Of a stretch of DNA of 64,000 nucleotides, positions 1 through 11,777 are shown in pieces (position 1 is the stretch's first letter; each line of letters starts with the position of its first letter). The stretch lies in contig CAJNOJ010000050.1 in the NCBI GenBank assembly GCA_905250025.1, positions 250,135-314,134 of the forward strand. Reading direction: 5' to 3'. The notes beneath the pieces are model-generated. The model made no database searches. It saw only the letters and a program-made list of their open reading frames with translations, and was not told the origin of the DNA. Position numbers and translations under genes: made by a program. This DNA comes from Adineta ricciae (taxonomy: Eukaryota > Rotifera > Eurotatoria > Adinetida > Adinetidae).

Positions 1-1
1 T

Positions 2-208
2 GGACAGTTTTGGACGTGGTCTAGTTTCATGCCTAACTTCGAATTTGGATTAGAAAATCCAGATAAATACTGTCACAAAAATGTTTATATCTTTGCACTT
101 ATACATATTGGTTTAGTTTACGTTATGTTTCTAGGAGTGATTCTGTTTTTGATAGCACTTACATGTTGTGCAACATTTCCACATTTGATTGTTAAAGCTC
201 CACGTTAA
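2..208 (+). CDS. C-terminal part of a multi-pass membrane protein (5' end outside window)
   Basis: Frame 2 is open from the window edge to TAA at 206-208, giving 68 residues. They include a strongly hydrophobic stretch (FALIHIGLVYVMFLGVILF and onward) followed by a Cys pair and a short basic tail. A polyadenylation-like AATAAA run lies just after the stop. The upstream Trp/Phe-rich segment and the single visible helix suggest the last helix of a small four-helix membrane protein, perhaps TMEM272-like; that family name is a guess. The start and remaining helices lie before the window, so function cannot be assigned. Confidence 0.55.
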   Translation, partial: GQFWTWSSFMPNFEFGLENPDKYCHKNVYIFALIHIGLVYVMFLGVILFLIALTCCATFPHLIVKAPR

Positions 209-353
209 ATAAAATAAATCATCACAGGAAATAATGAGCAGGCCATTTGATATATTATCGTGCAGTTTTTTGTCAATAGCTTCTTCGAATGACTTCAGAG
301 AGAATTACATAGCAACAATATTTTCGTTTATTTATTCACTTTTTTCGCATTGA

Positions 354-851
354 ATGACATCTACAGTTCATAATGATTGTCAAACAGCGAAAAAACGTCT
401 TTTAAAGGATCTTGTTCAACTTCAGTCCTTGACTCTGCAGGATGGCGCGACAGCAGCACCATTGAATGAATCAAATCTATTCGAATGGCAAGCGATGATT
501 ACCGGACCCGAAGGTACACCATTCGAAGGTGGTCTGTACGAGCTGCATCTATCCATTCCATGTGATTATCCAATACACCCTCCAAAAGTTTCGTTTAAAA
601 CTGAAATATTTCATCCGAATATCTATCAAAATGGAGATGTTTGTATAGACATACTACAAACTCAATGGAGTGAAGTGATGAGCATTGACAAAATCTTGAT
701 CTCAATTCGAAGTTTGCTAAACGAACCGAACGTCAATAGTCCAGCGAATGCCGAAGCGGCTCTTCTATACAAAGAGCATCGAAATGAGTTCAATCGTCGA
801 ATACGCAATGACATCGACAAACAATTACAGTTCTGTAACGAAACCAAATAA
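354..851 (+). CDS. Ubiquitin-conjugating enzyme E2, Rad6/UBE2A-like
   Basis: Single-exon frame of 165 residues. The UBC fold is complete: the GPEGTPFEGG turn (51-60), the proline-rich YPIHPPKVSF strand (72-81), the HPN motif (87-89) and the active-site Cys97 in NGDVCIDIL, followed by LLNEPNVNSPAN (121-132). The HPN-x7-C spacing and the NEPNxNSPAN segment are typical of Rad6/UBE2A-type enzymes, which pass ubiquitin from E1 to substrates with an E3. An insertion-free body and short tail argue against CDC34-type enzymes. It differs from canonical UBE2A near the active site (LQTQWSEVMSI instead of LQNRWSPTYDV), so it may be a diverged paralogue rather than the Rad6 orthologue. The ATG at 354 gives a normal length. 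Confidence 0.88.
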   Translation: MTSTVHNDCQTAKKRLLKDLVQLQSLTLQDGATAAPLNESNLFEWQAMITGPEGTPFEGGLYELHLSIPCDYPIHPPKVSFKTEIFHPNIYQNGDVCIDILQTQWSEVMSIDKILISIRSLLNEPNVNSPANAEAALLYKEHRNEFNRRIRNDIDKQLQFCNETK

Positions 852-1758
852 AGTCCATGTGAGTTCACTCAGTCCAACAAAATCTGATTTCTGACCATCA
901 TTAACTATGATTGATTGAAAACAATTATCTTTGATGTATCTCTCTATTAATTTTTTTATCATTTGTGGTATCAAATATAGGTCTATTAGCGAGTGCTGAT
1001 ATGACAGGTAGATAAAGGCAATTACCTTGAACACTTATATTTACATTCTGTTTACTTGTTATTCATATATCGATATCTTTTTTTTCTAATTTCCTGTTAT
1101 CAGTTGACACGCATAAGCATGACAGAATTGAAGATGTGATAAGTAATGCGATCAAGGGTGATCTTTCATTCTCCTCTTCCCACTTGGTGAGTGCATGCCA
1201 ACAACAACAACAACAACAACAAACTGAAGGTTCAATCCGATAGTTCACCTTCGAAGTCAACTGTGCTTTTTCATGCTCATAAAGAAATTTCGATTATGGA
1301 CACTGAAGACGATATATTCGAACATAAACGCAAATCGATAAGTGTGACAAGAAAAAAAGAAAAGAAAAGAAGAGAAAAACGCAACTAGGAGTAAGAGTAA
1401 GCATAAATCTACGTTGAGTCAAAATTGAAAAGAAAACTCCAGAAGAAAGAAAAACAAACTGAACTTAAATGTTAGTGAATACGTGTGTGTTCTCACTGAT
1501 CTCTCTGTACAGCCAAACACCGGGAAGTACACTCTTGCCCGTTTTTCAAAGAAGAACAAAAAAGAGAAGATAACTAGATAGACAGACGAACATCACACGA
1601 AAGAAAGAGAATAAGAATGAAGATTAAAATGAAATGAAATGAAATGAAAAAATCGAGATGACACTGTTCTAAATATCGGATGAAAGGAAATGAGTGAGGA
1701 ATAATGATCTAAATGGTTTTGAGTGATTTTTTTGTTTTCAAATGTATTTCGACTTGTT
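852..1758. other. Intergenic, with CAA repeat and a possible small exon
   Basis: There is no confident gene. A CAA repeat (about eight units, near 1199-1223) sits in a frame that follows a pyrimidine-rich AG acceptor near 1103 and reads about 45 codons (DTHKHDRIEDVIS..., then a Gln run) to a stop near 1245. A second frame, from 1191 to 1388, is Asn- then Lys/Arg-rich. Either could be a tail exon of an unidentified gene, but no upstream exon fits. The rest (1390-1758) is purine-rich and holds nothing recognisable; it contains the 3' side of the enolase gene. Confidence 0.4.
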
Positions 1759-3336
<1,578 letters not shown>

Positions 3337-3369
3337 CTACAAAACAAAACCAATTGAACCGAACAACCT

Positions 3370-3370
3370 N
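3370..3370. other. Single N: assembly join inside enolase
   Basis: One undetermined base falls about 33 bp upstream of the first visible enolase exon. No enolase N-terminal coding sequence was found beyond it. Similar lone Ns occur at 54391, 56938 and 63751, which suggests a one-base gap placeholder rather than a base-call ambiguity. Confidence 0.85.
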
Positions 3371-5099
3371 AAAAGGAATTGATTTGCTTACGTGACATGT
3401 ATGTTTGATATATACACAGACGACGAATACAGAAATATAGTAAATGATTCTTTGATTTTGTTACGTCACTCTTCTAATACCAAGGAGAACCAAAGAAAAA
3501 AAAAGCAAGAAAAAGAAAGAGAGATCGAACCCAGCTCGTTAGATATGTATATCGAATGGTCTTAATGTCGGACACCCTATTATTGATTAAATGACCTCTC
3601 GTATAATGATGGATAATTCTATCAGATAGGAGACGAAAACTCGAATTACACTCGCATATGGATGAACGAAAAAAGACGGTTACGGGCCAGTGCAATACAT
3701 ACGATAGAATAAAAAGGTGACTTTTTCCTATGAACTCTAAGTGCGAAATCTAAAAGAAATCGTTAAATCAAATGTAACTGTTTGAAATCTTTTCTCGAGC
3801 TCAACTACCAATTAATAATCTGTATTCAAAAATGACGTGATCATAACTTTTTCTCCTCGGCTCATTTCATTGCTCTACACAAACAGCAATCAACTGGACA
3901 TTTATATGCGAGAGAAGTAAATAGCATTAGTTTATCAAGTGTACTTTGTTCGAAGTACGAAAGAAATATATTTATTTACAGCCTACCGACACCCTCTATC
4001 GCGGTTGTTTACGATGATATAGGCAAATGTACCGAAGACTTGCGCATTACCACTATAGTATTGTGTCGATGATTCTTCTTCTTCGTGTTCTGCTTCTTTT
4101 TTCCACAAATAGTAGTGAATTCCAAATAGCGAAGAGGAACGAAAAAGCAAATAATGGACTTCAGTGTGAGAAATTTATAAACTAATCGATCACTATGGTG
4201 TCGTGCCATCTCCGAGCGCCAAATTTTGTTGATCAGAAACGAACTTGATTCTGAAGAGAATACGTTTTTCAAATACGTCAAATCGAATTTTTCTTCTTCG
4301 TGTATACCTGGAGACAATTATTCGAGTTGTATGGACTTTGACCTGCGAGAGAGCGAGAAAAAACATACATATTATTCATGTGAGTATTTTAAGAATAGCA
4401 TCAGCGCGTATAAGTGATTTCGAGATATATTTCGATTAAAAAAAGATGCGTGTCGATAAATAAACATCAAATAGGTCGCCAACGATCTGTACCACAAAGA
4501 ATATCATTATATAATAACCTAACAACAGGAAATCATAAACAAACGCATGTAGAGAATGTCTCGCCAAATTGAGGCATTGGACTCTGATTGTTATGTATTG
4601 CCAACGCGAATGACAATCGGATTCATCGACTGGTTTTGTTTTGTCATTCAAACTGTTTATACAGAAGAATTTATTTTGAACAAATATGTTACAGATATTT
4701 TAAAAAAAGTGTATTGCTTGGTTTTGCGTATAATTGATTAAAAAAAAAAGAATTTCCATAAAACTATAAACATATAATAAATATAAACAAATATCATCGC
4801 TTGATTAATTATATATGTATACATAAGTCAACAGACAATTAAAATTTAGATTTTCACTAGTAAGTATCTGACGAAATATCAATACATACTAAGCTAAGAA
4901 GGTATTTTTGTGTAAAACTATCTAGTCAAAGTCAAAAATAGGGTCGAGGAGTTAAAGAAGAAGAAAATCGAATGACTATTCCGAGATGATTGTTATGCAA
5001 TGAGAAGAAAAGTAAAGAATTCAATGGTAAATATTAACACAAGTGTTTATCCGTATTGATTCACCGTAGAAAATCATGATTATAAGACTGATAATTAAT
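3371..5099. other. Intergenic, no supported gene
   Basis: About 1.7 kb of AT-rich sequence. Short open frames exist (for example 4226-4417 and 4556-4741 on the plus strand, 4009-4317 on the minus strand), but none shows a domain, codon bias or consistent splice partners. The region next to 3370 should not be taken as the true upstream flank of enolase. Confidence 0.6.
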
Positions 5100-6270
5100 C
5101 TATTGTTTGTCCACTATTTGCGATGATGACAATGGCGGTTGATTCTCGATTTCATCCTGACGACCGGAGCTTTCTTCTTCGTTAATGATGTTTACGAACG
5201 AATCTTCATCTTTGGTAATATAGTCGAGAAACGCTTGACGAATATTGAATGAAAATGGACTTGTCTGATCAACCATCCGTTCCGGGTGCCACTAAATAGA
5301 GAAAAGATATTATTTCGATGAGAAAAGAATCTTTTGTAACAAGAGTACCTGAACACCTAAGTAAAATGGATTTTCTTTTGCGTTTTTCCATTGAATTGCT
5401 TCAATAATCGGTTCTTCTGCTATGGCGGCAACAGTTAACTCTGCTCCAAGTTTCTCAACACATTGATGATGTGATGAATTCACCGCACCTTTGATACAAC
5501 CAGTAATTTCCTTCAGAAGAGTTTTCTCTCGAACGATTATTTCATGACGTTGATCAATTCCTATAAAAAACACAAATCTCTGTACCCATGACTCGCATAT
5601 AGCTCGTTTGTTCTGTACGCTATCGAATACTGGTTGTACGCTAAGGCCAAAAAGTAATATATCACATAAACAAAATCAGATGAAGGATCTACCATCTGGA
5701 CATTTATTTTTAGTCTCATTCGTACGTACGAGAAAATAGCACTCGGTTTATTCGGAATTTCTCTAATTACCTTGTACTTTCGCATGGCCACTGATTTTCG
5801 TTACAGTGGGAATATCGTAAACCAATGTGCCGCCATGATAAACGTTAAATAATTGCATACCTGAAAGTAGAATTTATGCATGAATTGTATTTGATTTGCT
5901 CATTCCTACCTCGACAGATGCTCAAAATAGGTAATTTCAGTTGTAAGGAGCGGTGAATGACTTCCATTTCGAAATCATCACGTTTTTCGTCAATGTCAGT
6001 GAATTCTACTCGACCAAGAAGATCCGGTCGTTTGTATCGACGTGGATCTACATCTTCTCCACCGGACAAAACTACTCCTTGGCATTGCTCGATATCGTTG
6101 AGATTATTTAGTCGATATGACAAACGAATAATGTCGACTTTTTCAGGCGCATCTAAGAACCATCGCTCGTAATTGCTGTAACGAGCGCAATCGGTAATGC
6201 CAATTCGGATACTGTTCATAATTAATCGAGTTTTCATTGTTTTTTCGCGTTTAGAAATAAATATCGACAA
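5100..6270 (-). CDS. Class I glutamine-amidotransferase-like hydrolase (peptidase C26, PuuD type)
   Basis: Four exons (5910-6270, 5771-5860, 5349-5560, 5100-5291) join to 855 nt, 284 residues if the Met at 6270 is used; Met at 6237 (MKTRLIMNS) is an alternative start. The family cleaves gamma-glutamyl bonds, for example gamma-glutamyl-GABA in putrescine breakdown. The nucleophile elbow SICRGMQLFN places Cys119, and the GVQWHPE motif gives His223 and Glu225, so the Cys-His-Glu triad is intact. VLSGGEDVDPRRY and GGTLVYDI match PuuD proteins rather than animal lysosomal folate gamma-glutamyl hydrolase; no signal peptide is evident. The triad is split across three exons. The substrate is unknown. 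Transfer from bacteria is possible (inference). Confidence 0.88.
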
Positions 6271-6662
6271 TGAGAATTGTAGTTTGTTGTTCGCTTAGAA
6301 CCATTCAGATTGCGAGTCAACGTGTTTAGTGTTATTTACTCACAAATAATTGTAAGCATCTGATCGTACTGGATTGGTTTATAGTGTTGAACAAGTCAGA
6401 ATTATTCAAAGTCATATCTTAGTCATTGTCAATGTTGACTCTGTGACAGAAAAGAGAAATAATGAAAAAAAATATCGTGGGCTAACAAGAAAAAGGTTCT
6501 TTTTTACAAGATTGATGACATCGACTGTGGCTCACTCTACAATGCAAATTCTATTTCATTGACAGTTGGCGTATATAAACCTACGTGAGTAAGATAAGCA
6601 AGTTTTTTTTCTTGTTGTGAAAGATCAATTGTGTACTTTGTTAACCCAATCAATTTTTCGAT
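6271..6662. other. Intergenic region between divergent genes
   Basis: About 390 bp between the minus-strand amidotransferase-like gene and the plus-strand small gene at 6663. It presumably carries both promoters. A TATA-like GGCGTATATAAACC stands near 6567-6580, about 85-95 bp before the ATG at 6663. No other structure was seen. Confidence 0.45.
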
Positions 6663-7231
6663 ATGGCATCAGCATCTTCGGCAACTGCAGTAAAAACTAC
6701 AGATATTCAACATGAAACACCTGAAGAAGTATCGAAAAATATTGATGAAAGTAAGAAGAGTTCGATAGTACTACGTCTCGACGAGAAAGAAGAAAAAGAT
6801 GAGGTACTTTACCGTGAACGTCGACGAACTCCTCATGGTATATGATGTAGATGATGACACATTTTTTTGCTATCATGCTTTCTTCTTCCCGCTTGATTAT
6901 TCATTTCTTATTTTTAATCATGATTAGAACAACGGACCGACCTGTCTCCGCATGCTATTCAAAAAAGATCCATAACACCGCTTTCAGCGCTTCGTAGGAC
7001 GATTTCTCTTTTATTTGCATGCACAAAATCTAAAATCATTTTGTTTTCCATATAGCTGTCAGAGCCCGCACGACTCTCAACCAAGAGAAAATAATTCTGA
7101 CTAGCAGTTCTTCTACTCAGGCTCGACCATACGAGGAAGTTCTTGTGGATCAAACAGACGTCGATGCATCAGGTGGAATCTCGTCAAAACCGACGGATGG
7201 TAGTTCGGCGTCGACGACTGGATCTAAATAA
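6663..7231 (+). CDS. Small charged hypothetical protein
   Basis: Three exons (6663-6837, 6928-6993, 7056-7231) total 417 nt, 138 residues. Exon phases match at both junctions (phase 1). The middle 66 nt exon keeps the frame whether included or skipped, so it could be a cassette exon. The N-terminal third is Ala/Ser/Thr-rich, then Lys/Glu-rich (RLDEKEEKDEVLYRERRRTP). The centre is basic, and the tail is Ser/Thr/Gly-rich with PYEEVLVDQTDVD. No signal peptide, membrane helix or recognised domain is present; it is probably disordered and cytosolic or nuclear. A TATA-like element precedes it. I do not recognise the family. The gene is supported by splice sites and composition only. Confidence 0.6.
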
Positions 7232-7886
7232 CAGATTTTCTCGCAATAGATATGCTTGATTAATGATGTTTTATTGTTTGTATTCATTTCTGTGTTTCGC
7301 ATGAGAATGTATTTTCAGCCACTCGATGAACTACCAAAAACAACACTTGTCGTATTTTTAGCAATAAATTGTACCTCACTATTGAGAGATGAAATAATCC
7401 TGCTATGTGTTATAATTCACAGTATCACAAACATCAGAAAATGTATTGTTAAGGTTCGTCTCTTTCCATTTACGAAGATGAATTTTAATGAATGAAACTT
7501 TGTTCATCACTTATGTACGGAATATTCTGTACAAGATTCATCGGATTTATGAGTATTACGTTTCTGTTGAAAGTGGAAAAGGAGGAAAACTCGTTGAATA
7601 TCCATCACGCCTACAAGCATCAACATACATACTGCACGAAGTTATTCCTGTCCTTTCAACATAAACGCCTTAATAGTGGTTATTTAATGGCTCGTTTTAG
7701 ATATCCAAATGGGAAAAAAAGAACGTAAATATCCTTTTCCTCTCTCTGTCTCTCTCGAATAATCTCGAAACATCGTAATTCGACAACCACCACCGCCGAT
7801 ATATTCCATATATATATACATCATAACCACCAAGTAAAATATACAAACATACCACCCGTTGACTTCTTTTATATATCAGGTGAAAC
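7232..7886. promoter_or_regulatory. Upstream region of sHSP gene 1, TATA and degenerate heat shock element
   Basis: About 650 bp before the sHSP start at 7887. A TATA run lies at about 7808-7817. At 7757-7774 the sequence GAAtaATCtcGAAacATC matches two nGAAn units exactly and two inverted units with one mismatch each, on the 5 bp heat shock element spacing. Short frames at 7256-7495 and 7492-7728 lack support. HSF binding is inferred. Confidence 0.45.
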
Positions 7887-8877
7887 ATGTCGTACTTCCC
7901 TATCACTCATTATCGACTATTCAACGACCCGTACGATCGATTCTTTGGTGATCAACAACATTTCTTTGATCCATGGCGTGACTTTGACACATTTCCTACC
8001 GCATTGTCGACCACGCCAAGCTCATTTCGGTGGATCAATCAACCGCGTCGTATAAGTCGTTCATCGTTTTACACAACTTCGGGTAATACAAATAGTACCA
8101 ACGGTGGTAATACACTTATTCCTGTCACTACAACAGTGACAACGCCAGCTCTTTCAGAAAAATTTCGCGTTCAACTCAATGTAGCAGGGTTTAATCCTGA
8201 AACAATTAGAACAAGAGTCGAAGGCCGACGAGTAGTTGTTGAAGCGAAGCAAGAAGATCGACAGGGTGATGGAGATTACAGCATTCGTGAAATTCGCAAG
8301 ACATACGATCTTCCCGAACACGCTGGTTAGTAAAACATTGTCACACCTCAACTGATTCGTATTGACTCTTCCTTTTCATATAGATGCCAGCAATTTAGCT
8401 TCATACGTCACCCCAAACAACATGTTGGTTATTGAAGTTCCTATTTTTCATCCACAAGTCGAGCGTCGTATATCGCAAACAGTTGCCGATACGAATTCTC
8501 TCGCTCAGTTCGGTCAATATCGCGATCCTATATTTGATTATGCCGGTTTTATTGGTTCATCAGACTTTCATCCGCATATTATCGATACGAATATCAATGG
8601 ACAAAAACAATTGAAAATGTCTTTGGCAGTGAAAAATTATCGTCCAGAACAAATCAAAGTGTCAGTGAAAAATAACGAATTGATCGTTCAAGCGGAAAAC
8701 GTTTACAACGATAACACACGTTCTGAACGTTCGTTCCTCACCAAGTCAATTTCATTGCCACCTGGTGCACAGATCGAACAGCTACGATCATTTCTCAATG
8801 TAGATGGAATTCTAGAAATCGAAGCGCCATTCGTTGAACCAAGCCAAATACGTTCAATCGAAGTACAACGTCAATAA
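7887..8877 (+). CDS. Small heat shock protein with two alpha-crystallin domains (sHSP 1)
   Basis: Two exons (7887-8325 and 8384-8877) encode 310 residues. The N-terminus (MSYFPITHYRLFNDPYDRFF, then FFDPWRDFDTFP) is the aromatic-rich assembly region of sHSPs. A first alpha-crystallin domain spans roughly 90-169 (FRVQLNVAGFNPETI through NNMLVIEVP). The 58 bp intron falls within it. A linker (LAQFGQYRDPIFDYAGF) leads to a second domain at about 219-297 (LAVKNYRPEQIKVSV, NELIVQAE, DGILEIEAP). Such proteins hold unfolding clients as ATP-independent chaperones. Two complete domains in one chain is rare outside flatworms. The C-terminal tail lacks a clear I-x-I motif. It is paralogous to the genes at 9356 and 15554. 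Confidence 0.92.
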
Positions 8878-9355
8878 TTCTTCTATTTGTCTTAAGCGTT
8901 TACAACTACTTATTTTCTGTAGTTTTATGTCTAAGATTCGAAAAATAAATCGAAAAGATGATCAAAATCGACCAACTCTTCCGTAGAACATAATCTCAGA
9001 TTGATGAAAGTTTTTCATTCGATCTGACTCTCTTTGCTTTCGATAAATAAAACAAAAGATTAACCACTAAGCATATACTCGGTTTCACCTTTTCCTTTCT
9101 TAAACCTATTGCTATTTTTATAGATTTGTAACATTTACTCAAACCTCAGATTTCTTAAAGTATATATACATACAAGACATCTTCGGATGCAAAAACAAGT
9201 CGAATATAATATTTCGATAGATGTTTTTATGGCGAACAGTCGTCTTCTACTCGATTCCTTTTCGAGTACATAATGCTTAATACTTTATTCGACAGAGTAT
9301 TTCTGTATTTAGACGTGGTTAAACGATATTCTTTATCGCTAAATTCTCAACATCA
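8878..9355. other. Spacer between sHSP 1 and sHSP 2
   Basis: About 480 bp, AT-rich. It contains an AATAAA run near 8943-8948 (likely polyadenylation of sHSP 1) and a second near 9044-9050. No clean heat shock element of three or more units was found ahead of sHSP 2. TTC triplets 10 bp apart near 9244-9256 are not convincing. Confidence 0.45.
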
Positions 9356-10078
9356 ATGGCATTGACTCCATTTCCTCGCTATCGTTTTCTTCGTGATCCA
9401 TTCTTCTTCTATTCATTGGATTTGTTCGATCCATGGTTTGATCTCGATTGGTTTCCATTGTACCCTCCTGTAACATCAAGATACCAACGAATCAAACGTC
9501 AAGAACGACTGTCGTATACAACAACTACAACGAATAACAACACCAAGACTAATGATACTTATCAGTTTCCTCAACGCACAGGTAACAGTTGTCGTTTGCT
9601 GAAGGCAAATCACCATATCGATCTTGTTCTAGACACGAATCGATTAACTTCTTATATTACACCAAGTAACACATTGGCAGTTGAGATACCAGTGCAAAAT
9701 TCGAATAGTGACCGTCGACTTCAACGAGCTAGAAGTAGCAGTCAAAGCTTGACACAATTTAGTCGACAAGATCGTTTATTCGATGATGACAGTTTTCTCG
9801 ATGATACTGACATTCAACCACGTACTGTCAACAAAGGAAACAATCAAAAACAAGTGGAATGGTCTATTGATATGAAAAACTTTCGGCCCGAAGAAATAAA
9901 TGTTTCAGTTAATAATAATAGATTAATTATTCAAGGTCAGCATCAACATGAAGAAGCAAATCGTTCAGAAAGAGCATCTTTCTACAAATCAGCAACATTA
10001 CCACCCGGAACGCGTATTGATCAACTTCAATCGCGTTTCAACGATGGACAATTGCAAATTGAAGCGCCACTCTCGTAA
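9356..10078 (+). CDS. Small heat shock protein with the first domain largely lost (sHSP 2)
   Basis: The reading frame is open across 240 codons, but a 51 bp in-frame intron is probable at 9582-9632 (GTAACAG...TTGTTCTAG). It sits at exactly the phase-1 position of the intron in sHSP 1 and 3. The spliced product is 223 residues. The aromatic N-terminus is kept (FPRYRFLRDPFFFY, FDPWFDLDWFP). The first half of alpha-crystallin domain 1 (FRVQLNVAGFNPE...LPEHAG in paralogues) is missing, leaving only its last strand, TSYITPSNTLAVEIPVQ. Domain 2 is intact (MKNFRPEEINVSVNNNRLII, LPPGTRIDQLQ, GQLQIEAP), so it should still form dimers and act as a single-domain sHSP. An AATAAA and AAT repeat follow. 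Confidence 0.88.
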   Translation: MALTPFPRYRFLRDPFFFYSLDLFDPWFDLDWFPLYPPVTSRYQRIKRQERLSYTTTTTNNNTKTNDTYQFPQRTGNSCRLLKANHHIDLVLDTNRLTSYITPSNTLAVEIPVQNSNSDRRLQRARSSSQSLTQFSRQDRLFDDDSFLDDTDIQPRTVNKGNNQKQVEWSIDMKNFRPEEINVSVNNNRLIIQGQHQHEEANRSERASFYKSATLPPGTRIDQLQSRFNDGQLQIEAPLS

Positions 10079-10182
10079 TAAGACAACAAGATATGATCGA
10101 TGGGTAGTCAATAGAAATAGACTATAAATATCATTTTATTTGTAGCGTTATGTAGAGTTCTCTGGTTGGTTGCTAGACAATA

Positions 10183-10210
10183 AAATAATAATAATAATAA
10201 TAATAATAAA
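10183..10210. repeat. AAT trinucleotide microsatellite
   Basis: About nine AAT/ATA units lie just after sHSP 2 and overlap its probable polyadenylation signal. A simple-sequence repeat with no coding role. Confidence 0.85.
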
Positions 10211-10317
10211 CTGATTTTATTTCTCAGTATTTCAGAAAACAACAGACAGCTTTAGAAACAATTTCATTCAATTCAAAAATAAAAGACCCGCGCACAGAAC
10301 TTAAAAACTTGCATTCA

Positions 10318-11777
10318 TTATAGATTTTCATTGATGTAGTTCACTACATCATTAAGCATTTTTCTAGCAATATCTAATGCAAATGCCCCATGTAGAAAAC
10401 CGATCGATCCGTGAAAGATATGTTCGTAATGATTATGTACAACGGAAACACCATTCTGTCTAAGACGACCTTCGTAGATGAATGTTTCATCGCGTAAACG
10501 ATCGTGACCAACACTCAGCACATAAGTAGGTGGTAATTTTGCTAGACTTTCATCATCAGCAAGTAAAGGAGACACTTCGGGATTGAGGACTAATTCAGCA
10601 TTTTCGATCAGTTTTGGGTCGCCTCCCTTTTCATCTGTCAGCGGCCTCTGATGAACTGCTCGATATCGTGCTGGTATCAACGACCAATCCATATACTTGC
10701 GATATTGTTTCTTCTGTGCCACACTCAAGTGATTATTAGCGTAGATGGACTTGTCGACCTTCTTGCCAAAATAAGCTGTTAATGTATGATCAACAGTGTA
10801 TGGGAATATTTCAAAATGATTTTGTCTATAGGAAGGGAGCATCATATCGACGAACTGCAATACAGGATAAATAAGAATCTGAAGACGTGGTTTACGTTCA
10901 CTGGTAGTTTGACTAGCAAAACGCATTGCAATCACAGCTGCGAAATTTCCACCTGAAAAATCAGAAAGGAAATAGACCGTTCTACTTCAACGATTACTCG
11001 GTAAGAAAAAAATGAGCGTACCAGCTGAGTCGCCAGCAACGGCGACGCGATTTGTATCTATTCGAAATTTACTCGAGTTGCCATGTTCAAGAATATGCTT
11101 GGTAACGGTGTAACAGTCTTCAAGACCAGCTGGAAATGGATGTTCAGGAGCAAGACGATAACTAAATGGAGGTTTTTCGTGAATATTCAACTACATTATC
11201 AAATAATACTCACTCAACAGAAACTACGACGACGTTTGCTAATCTTGCGAGGCCACTTGTGAGTGAATTATGTGTGTCTAATTATATTTATAAATGTTTA
11301 TATTCCACAGTTGTTATTAGTTCATATGAATAGTTTAGCTTACCTACAGATCCCATATAGAAAGCACCGCCATGAAAGAAAACAATGGCTGGTAAGTTTC
11401 CATTCTGGTGTTTTGGACGAGCAATTCGAACAGGAATATTTTCAATTAAAGTATCTTCAATCTAAAGAGAAGACAGAGATGGCATTCGAGAGAAAAGACA
11501 GAAGGAAGTGAATGTGTCTTACTTTAAGGCCAGCATCGTCTTTTTTATTTTTTACTCGACGAGACAACCCTGATACTTTTCGTACTAATGAAACACGATC
11601 TGAGATACCAAGTTTTTCAGCTGCTTTACCCTAATATAAACAACTCATGAGACGAAACTAACGAGAGTAAACACAGCATACAATCCTATAAGTAATTTTC
11701 ATCGAAGCAGTCAACGGTTGAATGCGACTTAGTTGCTCAATGCCTTCACTATTTGGAGAATACCATAAGTACGTCAT
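10318..11777 (-). CDS. Alpha/beta-hydrolase, HSL/arylacetamide deacetylase-like esterase
   Basis: Six exons (11682-11777, 11523-11630, 11344-11461, 11214-11277, 11022-11161, 10318-10952) give 1161 nt, 386 residues, with all phases consistent. The HGGAFYMGS oxyanion-hole motif starts at His98, and the nucleophile elbow GDSAGG holds Ser174. [16 protein letters not shown] (130-145) is diagnostic of the hormone-sensitive lipase family. The likely acid and base are in [10 protein letters not shown] and HIFHGSIGF near the C-terminus. These enzymes hydrolyse short-chain esters and xenobiotics. No N-terminal membrane anchor is seen from the Met at 11777, unlike vertebrate AADAC, and an in-frame stop lies upstream of that Met. 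It is convergent with the sHSP 2 gene and separated by about 240 bp. Confidence 0.9.

Noticed and set aside
1199..1223. CAA repeat as a functional polyglutamine tract
   Set aside because: The Gln frame stops soon after and no gene model joins it; treated as a microsatellite in an uncertain exon.
4009..4741. Several 60-100 codon frames between enolase and the amidotransferase-like gene
   Set aside because: No domain, no matching splice sites and composition typical of AT-rich intergenic DNA.
9240..9265. Heat shock element upstream of sHSP 2
   Set aside because: Only two TTC triplets fall on a 10 bp spacing; the intervening and following units do not match.
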